A DNA stretch of 64,000 bases from Carettochelys insculpta (taxonomy: Eukaryota > Chordata > Testudines > Carettochelyidae), in contig NC_134141.1 of NCBI RefSeq assembly GCF_033958435.1, forward strand, positions 98,807,001-98,871,000. Direction: 5' to 3'. The notes beneath the pieces are model-generated. The model had not been told where the DNA came from. It was given only the letters and a program-made list of their open reading frames with translations, and did no database searches. Shown here piece by piece: positions 1 through 11,585 of this stretch (position 1 is its first letter; every line of letters begins with the position of its first letter). The position numbers and the translations under genes are program-made.

Positions 1-41
1 TGTCTGCGCAAGGTGCCAGGCAGATTGTGTGTTGTGAGAGT

Positions 42-600
42 CACAATTTTGAGGTGCTGGCTGTAGCTGGGGCTCTTTTAGCTGCCTGGGAGACGTCTCC
101 GTTGGTGGTCATGATTTTTGGGGCCTGTTTGTAGCCAGGGGTCTTGGAGCCACCCAGGGACCTCTCCCTCAGCGTTCACAATTTTCAGGGGCTGGCTGTA
201 GCCAGGGCTCTTTTAGCCACCCGGGGGATGTCTCCCTCAGTGGTCACAATTTTGATGGGCTGGCTGCAGCCAGGGGTCTTGTAGCCTCCTGGAGCCATAC
301 ATGTCTCAATGAAGGCAATGGATTAGCTATTCAATTACCACAGTTGTTGAAGTGAGGCTTGCAGCAGGGAATATTCATGTCCTAAGGGTCTTCTTTTCTA
401 TGTGCAAACCTGGCTGTAGTCTGATGTCTTTTAGCGTGATGAATCATTTGAGTTTCAGTGTAACAATGGTGTCTACTTGGACCTAAGGGTCTTCTTTTCT
501 TGGTGGCCTAAATCCAGATTCATGTCCTGAAATGCCCTTCGTGGGCAGTCACAATTTTCATGGCTGTCAACTGTGTACCATCTTTTAGCCACCCTGGGCC
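42..600. repeat. Degenerate 68-bp minisatellite
   Basis: A unit containing CACAATTTT...GGCTGGCTGTAGCCAGGG...CTTTTAGCC recurs with anchors at 42, 110, 177 and 245, a period of 67-68 bp. More diverged units continue to about 600, with CACAATTTTCATGGCTG near 550. The string CCTAAGGGTCTTCTTTTCT occurs near 382 and 482, so a larger unit is also duplicated. No coding signal was seen. The array may start left of the window. Confidence 0.75.
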
Positions 601-626
601 ATTACTGGTGAGTCATTTGAGTTTCA

Positions 627-1074
627 GGCTATGGCCACACTTGGCCAAAACTTTGAAATGCCCATGCAAATGACCATTTCAAAGATTACTAATGAAGCGC
701 TGAACTGAATATTCAGAGCTTCGTTAGCATTAGGACGCTTCTGGCCACAGCACTTCGAAAGCGCCGCCTTCGAAAGCACGTGGCTTGGTGCAGCTACACG
801 GGAGTCCTTTTTGAAAGGACCCCACTCCTTTTGAAATCCCCTTATTCCCTCAGAATTGAACTGAATTCCCTCAGAATAAAGGGATTTTGAAAAGGACCCC
901 CATGTAGCCACGCTGAGCCGCGCGCTTTCGAAGGCGGCGCTTTCGAAGTGCCAAGGCCAGAAGAGTCCTAATGCTAATGAAGCGCTGAATATTCAAGTCA
1001 GTGCTTCATTAGTAATCTTCGAAATGGCCATTTGCATGGCCATTGGCAAGTTTTGGCCAAGTGTCGCCACAGCT
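627..1074. mobile_element. GGC-TIR foldback transposon (non-autonomous)
   Basis: The ends are inverted copies: GGCTATGGCCACACTTGG on the left, and the complement of CCAAGTGTCGCCACAGCT on the right. The element is flanked by the 3-bp direct repeat TCA (624-626 and 1075-1077). The arms are complementary over most of the 448 bp and carry TTCGAAAGCGCCGCCTTCG-type segments. No transposase is present. The open frames inside are translations of the inverted repeat. The superfamily is uncertain; see the shared family finding. Confidence 0.85.
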
Positions 1075-1109
1075 TCAGTGTCAGAACCATGTCTGCTTAA
1101 ACATACTTA

Positions 1110-1330
1110 ACATGGCAGGGGAATGAGGAGAATGAAATGTGGGAAGATAGCATCATATACCCACATCTACTCTACTTGTGGAGGCAGAATGCTATGGGGC
1201 TCAGGGAACTGTGGGATAGGTCTCCACAATACACTGCGGCAGCACTCGATTTAAGCTTGATTCAAGCTACTTGTGTGTGGCAGCAGTAAGTCGATTATGT
1301 GGGAAAGTGAAGATGTTCAAAATCAAATGC
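1110..1330 (-). repeat. Dispersed repeat, second copy near 60.06-60.4 kb
   Basis: The reverse complement reads CAGTGTATTGTGGAGACC, then TATCCCACAGTTCC, then CTTCCCACATTTCATT, then CTCATTCCCCTGCCATG. The same blocks occur in the same order on the plus strand at 60213-60333. This is a dispersed repeat family, probably a degraded DNA element because the 60-kb copy starts with GGCTACATCTAC. No ORF is evident. Confidence 0.65.
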
Positions 1331-4082
1331 CTAAAACCCAGTGTTAAGAAACCGATTTTAATAAAACCTCTTTTCTCTCATAGTGTGACACAGCCTGGAT
1401 CTTTACTTAATCCAACTCTGACACCATGTAGAAGTTACAGCAACTCAGTTAATGAAGGACTAATTTTATTTACTGCTTACTCAGTCTCTTACTTTTCTGC
1501 TCTGTGCTCCACTAACCGTGGCAATAAATATTCACAAATAACACTATGCACCCTCCTTAAAAAGGGGTTAGGGGACCCAGAAGTAATCATACCTTTGGTC
1601 TGTGCTCTGCAGCTGGTTGGTCTCTGCTCCCTATTCTGGGTGCTGTGGTCCAGCCCCAGCACTTACAGGGGCACTCACTGAATTTTGCCACAGTCATTCC
1701 CATGGGACCTGTCAGAGGTTAGATAGAAAACTGGGGGGTGGGCTGTGCTACACATCACATGGGCACACATACTTTTTTTAAAAAATGGGGACCTGGAATA
1801 TATTCGGGGAGTGCCTAACTCTGAAGGCAGAGGGGAGAGAGCAACACCTCTCCCAGCAACAGCTATATTATGCCACCCTTACTTCTGCATAAAGCTTGAC
1901 CTTTGTGCTGGGAAGGGAGGTTATGGGGGGAAGTTAAGGCAATTTTTGGTTGGTTATAGGCCTCACAAGGCCTCCATGCACCCGTGCCACCCCTGCAGTA
2001 AATCAGTGGGGATGAAATGTTATGTTTATTTGAATTTAGTTTATTGGCCTCTCGGTTTACATTGGAAGGGGTGTGACCTAGGCTAGATGCAAGAAGAGGC
2101 TGATCTCCAGTGAGTCAGAGCATTTCTCAGGAGAGGGAACTAGAAGAGGAGAGCTTGCAAGAGCACTCCAAGCTATGTGGGGCACTCTAATGGTGAGTTC
2201 ACTCTTCTGAAACCCCATGTGCTGTTCGCACGTAAGATATATTATTTAAGGTTACAAAAACAACTGTGAATTCAGCATGGGATAACAAAATATAGCTCAA
2301 GGCAAAGGAAACATACTTCAACTTGTATTAGCAGGGATTCAGAGGGGAAGAAAGATTGTGCAGTTAAGACACAGGCCTGGAAATCAGGTGATTAAAGCAC
2401 AATTTTTGTCACTAACTACAAAATTACAGTGTGATCCTGGACAAACTGTGTAGCTCTTCCAGGTACAAAATGTTTAGGTTTATATACAGCATCTTGCACA
2501 TAGAACTTCACTTTCAGTTGCAACTTCTAGATGTGATGAGAGTGTAAATTACTATTCATAATAAAATATGTTAATGACATAGATGTTGATATGAAAAGCA
2601 AATACAGGGACCCACCTTTCATACACATGCACTCTTTTGTAACCTATTCAGGGGTACTGGTCAGTGAACACAGATATTCACAAATTGTAAATTGTTTGTT
2701 TATAATATAAATAAAAATTGGCAGCATTCCATCTGCAGTAGAGTGCATTGGGTACACTGCATTTTATGTACGCATTTCTAAAGAAGGATACAGCCACTAA
2801 GTGCTATGTACACAGGACAAAGCCAAATGCTTGTAAAAGAAGAGTCCTGTCAACACCAGAGGCAACAAGCTAATAAAAGCATCCATAATGAAAGTACATC
2901 AGGGCCTCAGCTGCCTAACAGTTGCCCAGTAGTAGCTGAGACAGAAGGGGTAATATTATAGTAGCTCATATATCACTTATTGTAGTGCTGGGTAATGACA
3001 GGCAGCCTCAAACTCCTATTCTAGTAGCAAGAGTAGAAATAGCTTGCTTTTGGTTTCCCTCTTTAAGGATCAAGTCCACTGGAATGAGTTTCTTCTTCAG
3101 ACATAATAGAATAGGCTATGCCTTCAAGAAAATTGTTGCTGAAGAATCTGAAATGTCAGCCGTGAAATGTCTAAGTGTTTGGAGTTTTTTAATTGGTGGG
3201 GTCTGGAGGAGGTAGAGGTTGCAGAAATGATCAGTCTGTGGGTTTTTATGTTTAATTGATCTCACCTCATTTGGTTTGTGGTCAGAATAATTTATAGAGA
3301 ATATGAAACATACCGCAAGAGAAAGTTATCATTACCAGAGAAGATTCTGCACTAGTCATAGCTTAATGCTTGTTACCTGTGTGAAAATTTGACATGCTTA
3401 CTATCATCTGATTATTAAAGGTCTCCTAGAATTTTTTTAAGAACTAGTTATACAACTCTTCTGAGGGATGGTCTGAGTATATTTAATCCTGCCTTAGCAC
3501 ATAAAGGGATGTACTAGCAACCTCTTGGGATCCCTTTCAGACCTAGATTTTCATGAGTCAATGATTCCCTGAATACATGGTTAGAATGGCTCTTTGTTAA
3601 TATCTGAAGTTACCTCCCTCTGTGTGCCAATTAAAATGGTAAATTCTCTAGCAGAGCTCATATAGAAATGCTGCTATTTCCGTTTTAGTTCACCTGTCAA
3701 GAGTGTGGAGAGTGTTCCCATTCTGGTATACGAAGGATATGAGATGACACATCTGACAAAGAAAAATAGATTGGAGTAGGTCCATTAATATATCGAGAAA
3801 TCATTTTGTAATTGATCTCTTTTAATATAGATGAGGGAGTTACACCCACATGTTCAAGGAATAATATACTTATTTTGCATTTGGTTCATTACCGTCCTGC
3901 TCAATGCGTGTAATTAAGTACTCTCTGTTTTAAACACTTTCCCTTCCCATCTATTTCTCCTTGTCTGAAATAACTAAAACTTTAATTTGCAATAGACTGT
4001 TGGCCACACTGTAACGCTGCTTGCTGAGGAAGGAAAATTATATTTATTATGGGCAAAATCTCTGACCCAAAATATTGAGGTA
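1331..4082. other. No recognised feature
   Basis: AT-rich sequence without a convincing gene. The open frames at 1271-1681 and 1745-2086 are low complexity or have no recognisable domain, splice context or repeat motif. A short TTTTTTTAAAAAATGGGG near 1773 resembles the end of the hAT-like MITEs at 24.3 and 27.3 kb, but it is too short to call. Confidence 0.5.
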
Positions 4083-4597
4083 TAAGTTGCACCTCCCTCA
4101 TCTGGCACTCTTGGGACCTGAGTGGTCCTGAACGATGCAGGTCACCTGCTCTGGCCACCCAGCCTGCTGCCCCTCCCTGCTGCTGGCTCTCCTTTTGCTT
4201 CCCCAACCTCCAGCCCCAGGACCCCCTTACCACCTGCTTGGACCTTGGCCTCTGCAGAGCTTACAAAGGCCGAGCAATGCTTGGGCTGCTAGTGCAGCTA
4301 CAGAGGCCAGCTCCAGCACTGACCAGGGTGCCAGTCACTGACTCAGCCCCACTGGCACCAGCTCCAGCCCTGGCTGGGCTGCTAGAATGGCCCCAGCCCT
4401 GAGGGTGCCAGTGCAGTCCTGGCCAGCTCTTACTTCCAGCTGGGGGTATAAGCCCTAATGGGGCTCCCCTACCCAAGGTGCCAGGCTCTCTCTACTAGCC
4501 TCCCAACCCAGGACCACTGGTCCAGTAACATCCATGGTGCTGCTGGGCCATGGATGTTGCCGGACAAGAGAATGCCAGTTTTGGGAGGTTCAACCTG
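4083..4597. mobile_element. TA-flanked TIR element (Tigger/TcMar-like) with GC-rich core
   Basis: The left end, TAAGTTGCACCTCCCTCATC then TGGCACTCTTGGGACCTGA, is the inverted counterpart of the right end, whose reverse complement reads CAGGTTGAACCTCCCAAAAC then TGGCATTCTCTTGTCCGG. TA lies immediately outside both ends (4081-4082, 4598-4599), as for mariner/Tigger-type insertion. The middle (about 4140-4540) is strongly GC-rich, with repeated CCAGC/CTGGC blocks that create pseudo-ORFs on both strands. No transposase was seen. Confidence 0.75.
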
Positions 4598-6270
4598 TAG
4601 TTCTTTATTGTGAAGATAAAGCACTAGACTAGGAGTGAAGAGACACCTGGTGAAATCTTGATTCTACTGAAGTCAATGGGAAAACTCTTCTTAGGTCTGC
4701 AGTCATTCTATTGGGTGACTTCATTTCACCTTTGTTTCCTCTCACACCCTTTTGTCTGTCTTATTTATTTATATTGTGAGCTCTAGGAGACATACCACTG
4801 TGTTTCCATAGTGCTTATCTGCATGAGGCTCACAGCTCAACTGAGGCCCCAAGTCAATAATGTAATATACATAATGCAATATTAGAAAGAATAATATTCA
4901 AAATAATCTCTGGGAAAGTAGAAATTGTGTGGGAAGGTATAAGAGAAAGCTATCCATCCAGGCAAGTCAGATGAGTTTCCATTACTGCTTCATTAAGGCC
5001 TGCTATGCTTGTGGTAATAGAAGAAAAAGAAGTTAGCTATTGTCCCTATATGGTTTAAATCCATTGGGAAATAAAAGAGTTTATGCAGTGAAATTGAATG
5101 ACTTCACACGAGGCTCCTTCTACCTACATTGTTACAACAGAACCACAATACAATTGTCTTCCTTTTTATTAAGAATTTTGCATAAGGATCCACTAATTTT
5201 CTATATTCTCTGTTTTAAGTTATCATTTTTAAATCATTGAAAAAAGCCATAGATAAGACAACACTTTCACAAGGCATCATTCATGATAATACAGAGAAAA
5301 TTCTGTAAAAGAAAAAGGAGACTGAAACACATCTTGATCTGGTCTTCTTTGTGGTATTAGCAGTAAAATCCCATGCCATTGTCTCCCTTGAAATTCTTGT
5401 CTAGCTCCCTTGTAAAACTGTTTATACTGATTTCCACTGCTGTGGACCTTGGAAGTTTATTACATGCATTAACTTGTCCTTGTGTAAAGAAATTAGTTAG
5501 TTTCTGGCTCTTTGCAACCTTATGTTTACTGCCCTCTTATTTCCCTTGTCCTAGTCAAAGGACTCTTAGGCTCTGTTGTTAACTTTCTCCTTCGATGTAT
5601 ATTCTGTTACACACACAAGTTTTAAGAAAGGAATATTGATATTGCAGTGGCAGGCACTCAAATGTTAACAAACCCAGAATTAAGTTACCCTGTGCCTTAG
5701 TTTGGCTACCCGGTGCATTTGCATTATGATACACTCTTTAATTAATGAGACTGTAATATTTTTTCTAGATGACCACAGGATGGATAGTCTCCACTGAATG
5801 GCAGGTACTGAATATTTTGTCTTCTCATGGTAAAATGTCTGGCCCCATGCCTCATTTACTGCACACTATTCAAATGCTGCTCTGAATATAGAATTGCTAA
5901 TTTCCTCAAAAGCTTTTTAGGGTGATCATCATTATAGTAAGAGGGTGCTTCACAATTACTAAATAATATATTTTTACAGAACCTTTCTCATATGAGGTAG
6001 TATTATCATCCTCATTTGATAGATGGGAAACTGAAGCACAGAGAGATTAGGTTCAGCAATGATCACTAATTTTGGGTGTCTCTTCTGAAACACCCGGGGC
6101 CTGATTTTTCCAAGTATTTAGGGTTATATTTTATATATTCAAAGAGAAGCTTTAATTGACATCAGTTGCAATTGAGAGTGATCAGAACAACCGCAAAGCT
6201 AACCCCAGGTGTCTCAGGCAGGGCATCCAGAAAATGACCACCCATGAAAATCTTAGTTTAATGGTATATT
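4598..6270. other. No recognised feature
   Basis: AT-rich unique-looking DNA. A short block ACTGAAGTCAATGGGAAAAC at about 4667 matches a motif dispersed elsewhere in the window (near 7180, 17770, 37797 and 39738) and is probably a remnant of an old repeat. The open frames at 5040-5240 and 5373-5582 have no recognisable domain. Confidence 0.5.
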
Positions 6271-6274
6271 TATA

Positions 6275-6420
6275 TTTCAGTAAAACCAGTGTGCCATGGT
6301 ACATTGGTGTGCCACAAAGCAGCGCTTCGTGTGCCTCAGAGCCATGATGTGACAGTGCCATCTGCCACTCTGTGCACACACTCCACTACTTGGCAGAAGA
6401 AGTGCATGGTGGCAGCAGCA
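6275..6420. repeat. Fragment related to the hAT-like element at 56.4-57.1 kb
   Basis: AAACCAGTGTGCCATGGTAC followed by GGTGTGCCACAAAGCAGCG resembles the 'ggcacac...ccagtgttg' end of the element at 56375-57104. Only one end is visible and no terminal pair or target duplication was found. Confidence 0.35.
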
Positions 6421-6834
6421 ACAGTGGGGGAGGGGGCACCCTGGTGAGTTGCTGGCATCAAGTTAGAGCATGGGGAGCTGCGGGTTCCTGGTTCTGGAGG
6501 AAGGGAGGGGGATTGGTTTGAGTGGGGGTGCTGGGGAAGGAAAAGGAAGGCAGGGCTTCAAGCAGAGGGGGAGAATCTGGGGCTAACCTCTGCTGATGAC
6601 TGGGTCACTCCGTGCCCTTGTATTCAGCCTTTTTGTCCAGACTTTGTACAGGTCCTAGTACAATGGATTCTGGTCCTTGACTAGGTCTCTGATTGGTATG
6701 TTGCTGGTAGTAATGATAGTGATAATTAATAATACCCATAAGAGAAGTGTGTAATTTGATCTTTGTTATTTTTTCATATTAAAAGTTTCACTAATTCAAC
6801 CAAGGAGCAGGAACAGTCCATTTGACTTAAGGAC

Positions 6835-6945
6835 CTGTCAGGGATTGTCTAGATGGTGCTTGTTCCTGCCATGAATGCAGAGGACTTGACTTGACCTCTT
6901 TAGGTTCCTTCCAGATCTACTAGTCTATGATTCTAAGATTCACTA
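6835..6945 (+). mobile_element. CR1 LINE 3'-end fragment
   Basis: The sequence CAGGGATTGTCTAGATGGTG, then GACCTCTTTAGGTTCCTTCC, then AGATCTACTAGTCTATGATT is the conserved 3' UTR and terminal ATTCTATGATTCTA-type end of CR1 LINEs. It is oriented plus and lacks coding sequence, as is usual for 5'-truncated copies. Confidence 0.75.
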
Positions 6946-9110
6946 TGTGAAAACTGAATCAACAATTTGTGAACAATTACTATGGAAGTTAGTTTGTGCT
7001 ATTCTTCAGATAAAAATACTGAGTACATATTTTTTAAGATCATCTCACAAAAAGATTTGCTAATCCAAAAATTAGCTAAGGGCCTGCTTGATCCAAAGTT
7101 CTTTGAAAAAACCTGACACTGGGCTCAAATGTCTTTGGGTCAGACTGTAAATTTTTAGGGGGAAATCCTGACTCCACTGATGTCAATGAGAATTTTACCT
7201 TTGACTTCTGTAGGGCTATGATGTCACCCATAATGAATATTGGGTGGGACAGATTCTCAGCCAATATAAATCATCATAGCACCATGGAAATCCTCACACC
7301 TGTGTCAATTAACACCCTGCAGAGTTTACTGTATATGCAAAGAAATGTCATATATGTGAATGCTACCTAGGATTATGTTGGATTTATATGATTAATATGA
7401 CTTCATATGTAAATTGCCCCTTTCATAAATTGCAGTCAACATGCAATACCATATGTAACATATATGAAATATGCACTACTGCATACACAAAGCATATGAC
7501 CAACGAAATTCACTCTTTAAAACTAAAGCTCACTTCCTTTGTTACACCTTAATATTTTAAGAGCTTTTAAAAAATAAATGTACCTACACAATCAGCACCA
7601 GCTGTCATCTATTAGGTTTACTAGGTTCAAGGTTTTCACAGGGAGAATGCTCACCATGTACATTTAAATGATCAGTCTGCATAGTACTATTTCTTTTCAT
7701 TAGGAGGCCCCTCCTCTGTATAAAGGAAAGACCACAATGTAGTTCACCCTCATGAAAGACTGTCTCAGAGGTCTAGCTCTTTCAGGTTCCATGTCCTCTT
7801 CTGCTGCTCATTTGCATATCCTGCCATCCCCCCTCTGTGACTCATAGTGCTCTCTTGTCATGCTTTGGCCCTCCAGCCAGGTCTCAATAGCCCATCCCTA
7901 CCAAGGTCTCAGGAGATAACTGTTCTAGACAGTCCTCAGCCTAAATTGTGAACAAGTAAAAATGGAATTTATTATGTGCTGCAATGAAGTAATTTCTACT
8001 TTTCTGAAGTTTTACACTGTCAACTGCCTGGGGCTCAGTGAGGATCCAGGACTGAAAGCAGAGACCTACCTCTGACAGTGGGACATGGGGCTTCGAGTGG
8101 CAGCTCTCACAGTTGGCAACCTGGGGCTGCGAATAGGGGCCCAGGTCTAAAAGTGGGAACATGTTGTCTCTAATGTACGGGAGATGAGGACTTCTGCTGT
8201 CAGGTACCCGAGATACAGAGTGGGGTGCAGAGCTAAAAGTGGAAGCTCCCACTTTCAGTTACAGGATGCCTCGGATTTCTACTGTCAGTCTCTTGCAGAG
8301 TGGAGCTGTCTGTGCGAAAGTGCATTGGAAGCCTAATATTGTAGAATTCACAATTCAGGCAATATCAGAAGTTAAGTAGGGACATAGTTGTAAAACAACA
8401 GCCTTGATAACTCTGTCATGTTAACAGCTGCAAAAAAATCCCATTGTCAAACTTGGATGCCTAAAGACACCTCAATTAAAATCTAGCCACACACCTGCCA
8501 TTACAATTAATCCACTGTGCTGTTCTGAAAATGTCAACCCAGGTTTTACACATAATCCAGTACATACTTCCACGTAGCTTATGTAATTTATTTAGGTTCT
8601 CTAACTATATTTCACCAAATCACATTTGTGTAGGCATCAACATCAGACTACTGATCACAGGCTGGTTATTTTAACGTGCCTGATTAAGTAAGGGTTTTGT
8701 GCTCAGATTTTGTGCTTACCTCAAAAATGGTAAATTGAAAGCTCTTAATATTTTCTGAGCAACAGGAGGGCCCGGATCCTCAGTTTATGTAAATCAGCAC
8801 AATACCATTGACTAAAATAGAGCTATTCTCATTCTATGCTACCATTTCAGATAGGGCGAAAGGGAGACTTCATAAATTGGTGCCATGTGAAAAATCAACC
8901 AACCTGTTCACAGCATATGGTCCTGCCCCTTAATCACCCTCAGGATCAGGCCTGAGGGCATGAGCACTGAAAATGTATCAGCTCATTTTTAGTCAGGGGG
9001 CAGAAGGTAATCGAAACACAGGTTGTTACCATTAGCAACCACTCTTGTAAACATTCTTATCCACAGATGGGAAGTGTGCATATTTACAAAGACATTGTGA
9101 TTTTGTCTCA
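6946..9110. other. No gene; repeat-like patches
   Basis: No convincing gene. Around 7140-7215 there is a 'GATGTCAATGAGAATTTTAC' patch of the dispersed AAGTCAATGG motif. From about 8040 to 8290, similar phrases (CTGACAGTGGGACATGGGG, CTAAAAGTGGGAACATG, CTAAAAGTGGAAGCTCCC) suggest a decayed tandem repeat, and the open frame at 7941-8252 (minus) is a by-product of it. Confidence 0.45.
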
Positions 9111-9386
9111 AGGTATGTCTGCTCTACAATGAAATACATGTGGCTGGCCCATGTCAGCTGATTTGGTTTCATGGCTCAACTATGGGGCTGTAGAACTGAG
9201 GTGCAGATTTTTGGGCTTGTGCTAGAGCCAAAGCTCTAGTATCCTCCACTTTCAGGGGTGCCTTAAGCACTGGCTCCCAACATGCTTAGGTGCTTACACT
9301 TCAGTTTTATAGTCCTGCAGCCTAAGCCCCTAAACCCCTAAGCCTAGGCCAGTCATTGTAGTGTAATTGCAGTGTAGACATACCCT
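9111..9386. mobile_element. Short TIR MITE (GGGTATGTCTACACTGC-type ends)
   Basis: The left end is AAGGTATGTCTGCTCTACAATG-like and the right end is its inverted partner GCAGTGTAGACATACCCTT, about 276 bp apart. The interior contains CTGGCCCATGTCAGCTGATT and a region around GCTTGTGCTAGAGCC, a layout I associate with a common turtle hAT-type MITE (recalled, not searched). A clear 8-bp TSD could not be identified. Confidence 0.65.
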
Positions 9387-11094
9387 TAGAGGGCTCTCTG
9401 CCTTAGCTACTTTATTCACTTTGCTCTGATCAGTCAACCATGTGCCACTAATGTGAGCCCATTCCTTGTGTGAAGGTTGAGGATGACATGAATTTTATTC
9501 TGCACAAGATGTACAAGCATGCTGTGGGGAAAATTTTGGTTCCTAATTTACACTCTTATTAAATACAGTAATTCTAACTTTTTGCTGAATAAAACATCAA
9601 GTCAAAAGATCTAACTACATTAATTATACTGTGTCAGATTAGGTGAACTAATTTCCTAAAGCTTTAACTGCACCTCTTTGCACTTTAAAATATTTTGACA
9701 TTGTGTTTAGAATGTAGGCCATATTCCTATGCCAGTTGCTCCACTGTGCAAGGCATAGCATGCTCATGATTAGCTAGGCAGTGGTTAGTACCTGCTACTG
9801 TACCACTATTTTCTTTTACCCAAATATTGGTAGAAAGCACAAGCTTTCATATGAAAGGGGGCCGTTATCTTTTGCGGGCAAAAGGACAAGAGAGAAATAG
9901 TCTGGATGAGAATTATCAAATACTTGTGCCACCAAGTTTCATTATCAATATTCTTATATCAGTCTGGGCTTCTGTGGCCAGCTGTAAATGAATTATATTT
10001 GTGAAACATCCATCCATAATGCTAGTGAATTAGTCACTGTGTTGCTTTCTGACACAATTTCCCTCCCTTCTACAAAGACCATTTTGGGAAGCATATTCTT
10101 CCAGTATGATGCTTTTAGATTGATTTCCAAAGACAAGACTGACTATTGTCCTGAAGAAAACTATCCATTAAACTAGAATCTGCCTTATACAGCTGAGTTC
10201 CAGTGGCTTTGGAGACTTTTTGTTTAGGGTTTTGAATTTAGAGATTAAAAGTCTGCATAAAAGCGTGTCTATTGTTATATGTTAAAGGAGTCAATTGAAT
10301 ACAGAAAACATGACGCATGGAAATAATTATTTGACAAAAGATACTGGTAGTACTGGTATATAAGAATTACTGAATTAGCTAGATGGATAAAGAAATTAAA
10401 GAGAATTGATAGCTAAATTAATTGATGGGTGAAAAATACAAATTTTCCATATGAATTGTTTTCTGATGGAAAATGCAGTTTCTGAAGAATCATAATTTTT
10501 CACAGGAAAACTTTGATTTTTTCAGAAAATGTTGAATTTCATTTGGCCCAAAATCAGACTATTTCACTTTTGAACTGATCTGAAAATTTTTGCTTTAAAC
10601 CAGTTCAATAAAACATAAAACTACATTTTTCAAACATCATAGTCTTAATACAGTTGTTATTCTGGCCCTTGTTTTCACCTATTACCCTGGCTGCCTGGAG
10701 GACTACCAAAGACAATGCACAGATTTCCTTCTGATTGAGCCTTATGGTGCCTCCAGGGAGTCATGTGACTAGGAATGCATTATGAGAGATTTAGTCCAGC
10801 TAGGAAGTCTGGCCCATAGGAGAGCATTGGTGATAGAACTACATCTCCCATAAGGCAATGTGTCATAGCGAATTGAGATTTATTTATTGAAATAACATGG
10901 AACAAAATATTTTGTGTTATTCAAAACAAACAAAATTTAAGATGATTCACTACTGTCAAAATGCTTCATTTTGATATATTCATGTGAAATAATTTTTCAG
11001 AATTTCTGCTCCATGGAAATATTTAAGATTTCAATTTCTTTCAGGACAAAAACAAACGTTAACCTTTCCTATGGTATAGAATTCTTAAATGTCA
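9387..11094. other. No gene; A/T-rich, one diffuse repeat
   Basis: No gene recognised. 10420-10620 and 10870-11060 share phrases such as TTTTCAGAAAATG, GGAAAATGCAGTTTC and TTTCATTTTG. Similar material occurs near 26.8-27.0, 44.0, 57.3 and 59.6 kb. This looks like an old dispersed family, but the boundaries are not visible. Confidence 0.4.
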
Positions 11095-11225
11095 CACTAG
11101 TCTAGTATCAAAACAAAAAGCAGTCAAGTAGCACTTTAAAGACTAGCAAAATAGTTTATTAGGTGAGCTTTCATGGGACAGACCCACTTCTTCAGACCAT
11201 AGCCAGACCAGAACAGACTCAAAGT
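11095..11225 (-). mobile_element. Penelope-like element, 3'-tail fragment
   Basis: This is the reverse complement of the 3' end of the PLE at 15.37-16.94 kb. It shows AAAAAGCAGTCAAGTAGCAC, TTTAAAGACTAGCAAAATAG, then AGGTGAGCTTTCATGGGAC and CCACTTCTTCAGACCATAG, in the order expected for a minus-strand copy. Only about 130 bp is retained and no coding region remains. Confidence 0.85.
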
Positions 11226-11534
11226 CAGGTTCAAGGAATTGTAAAAGGACTGTGGTTGTTCTCTGTCTTCACATGGCTCATTTCATCTGTTAGCATTTTA
11301 CGTCTGTTCATTTTGCAATACAAATATTTTTTCTGTTTACTGGGGAAAATGTTTAGATTCCCCTTTAAATATTCATCCCAAATTATTTCAGATTTAAAGA
11401 TAAAATCATTTCATCCTTGTACTATAGCAGCAAAAACATTTTCCAGACTGCCATATCATTTGTACAGAGTCTGTATATCTGGTTGATAGGCTATGTTACT
11501 TCCTAATTCCAAGCATTAGTACCAATCTTAAAAA

Positions 11535-11580
11535 GAGGAATAAATTATAATCCAGTGAGCCTAACCTCCATACCTGGAAA
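11535..11580 (+). mobile_element. Tiny CR1-like reverse transcriptase scrap
   Basis: AATTATAATCCAGTGAGCCT followed by AACCTCCATACCTGG translates as NYNPVSLTSIPG, matching the 'NYRPVSLTSIPGK' start of the CR1-clade RT domain. Only about 15 codons are recognisable. The following sequence does not continue the domain. Confidence 0.5.
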
Positions 11581-11585
11581 CAGGA

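Noticed and set aside
1..600. CRISPR-like array
   Set aside because: Units are degenerate, adjacent and lack unique spacers; it is an ordinary minisatellite.
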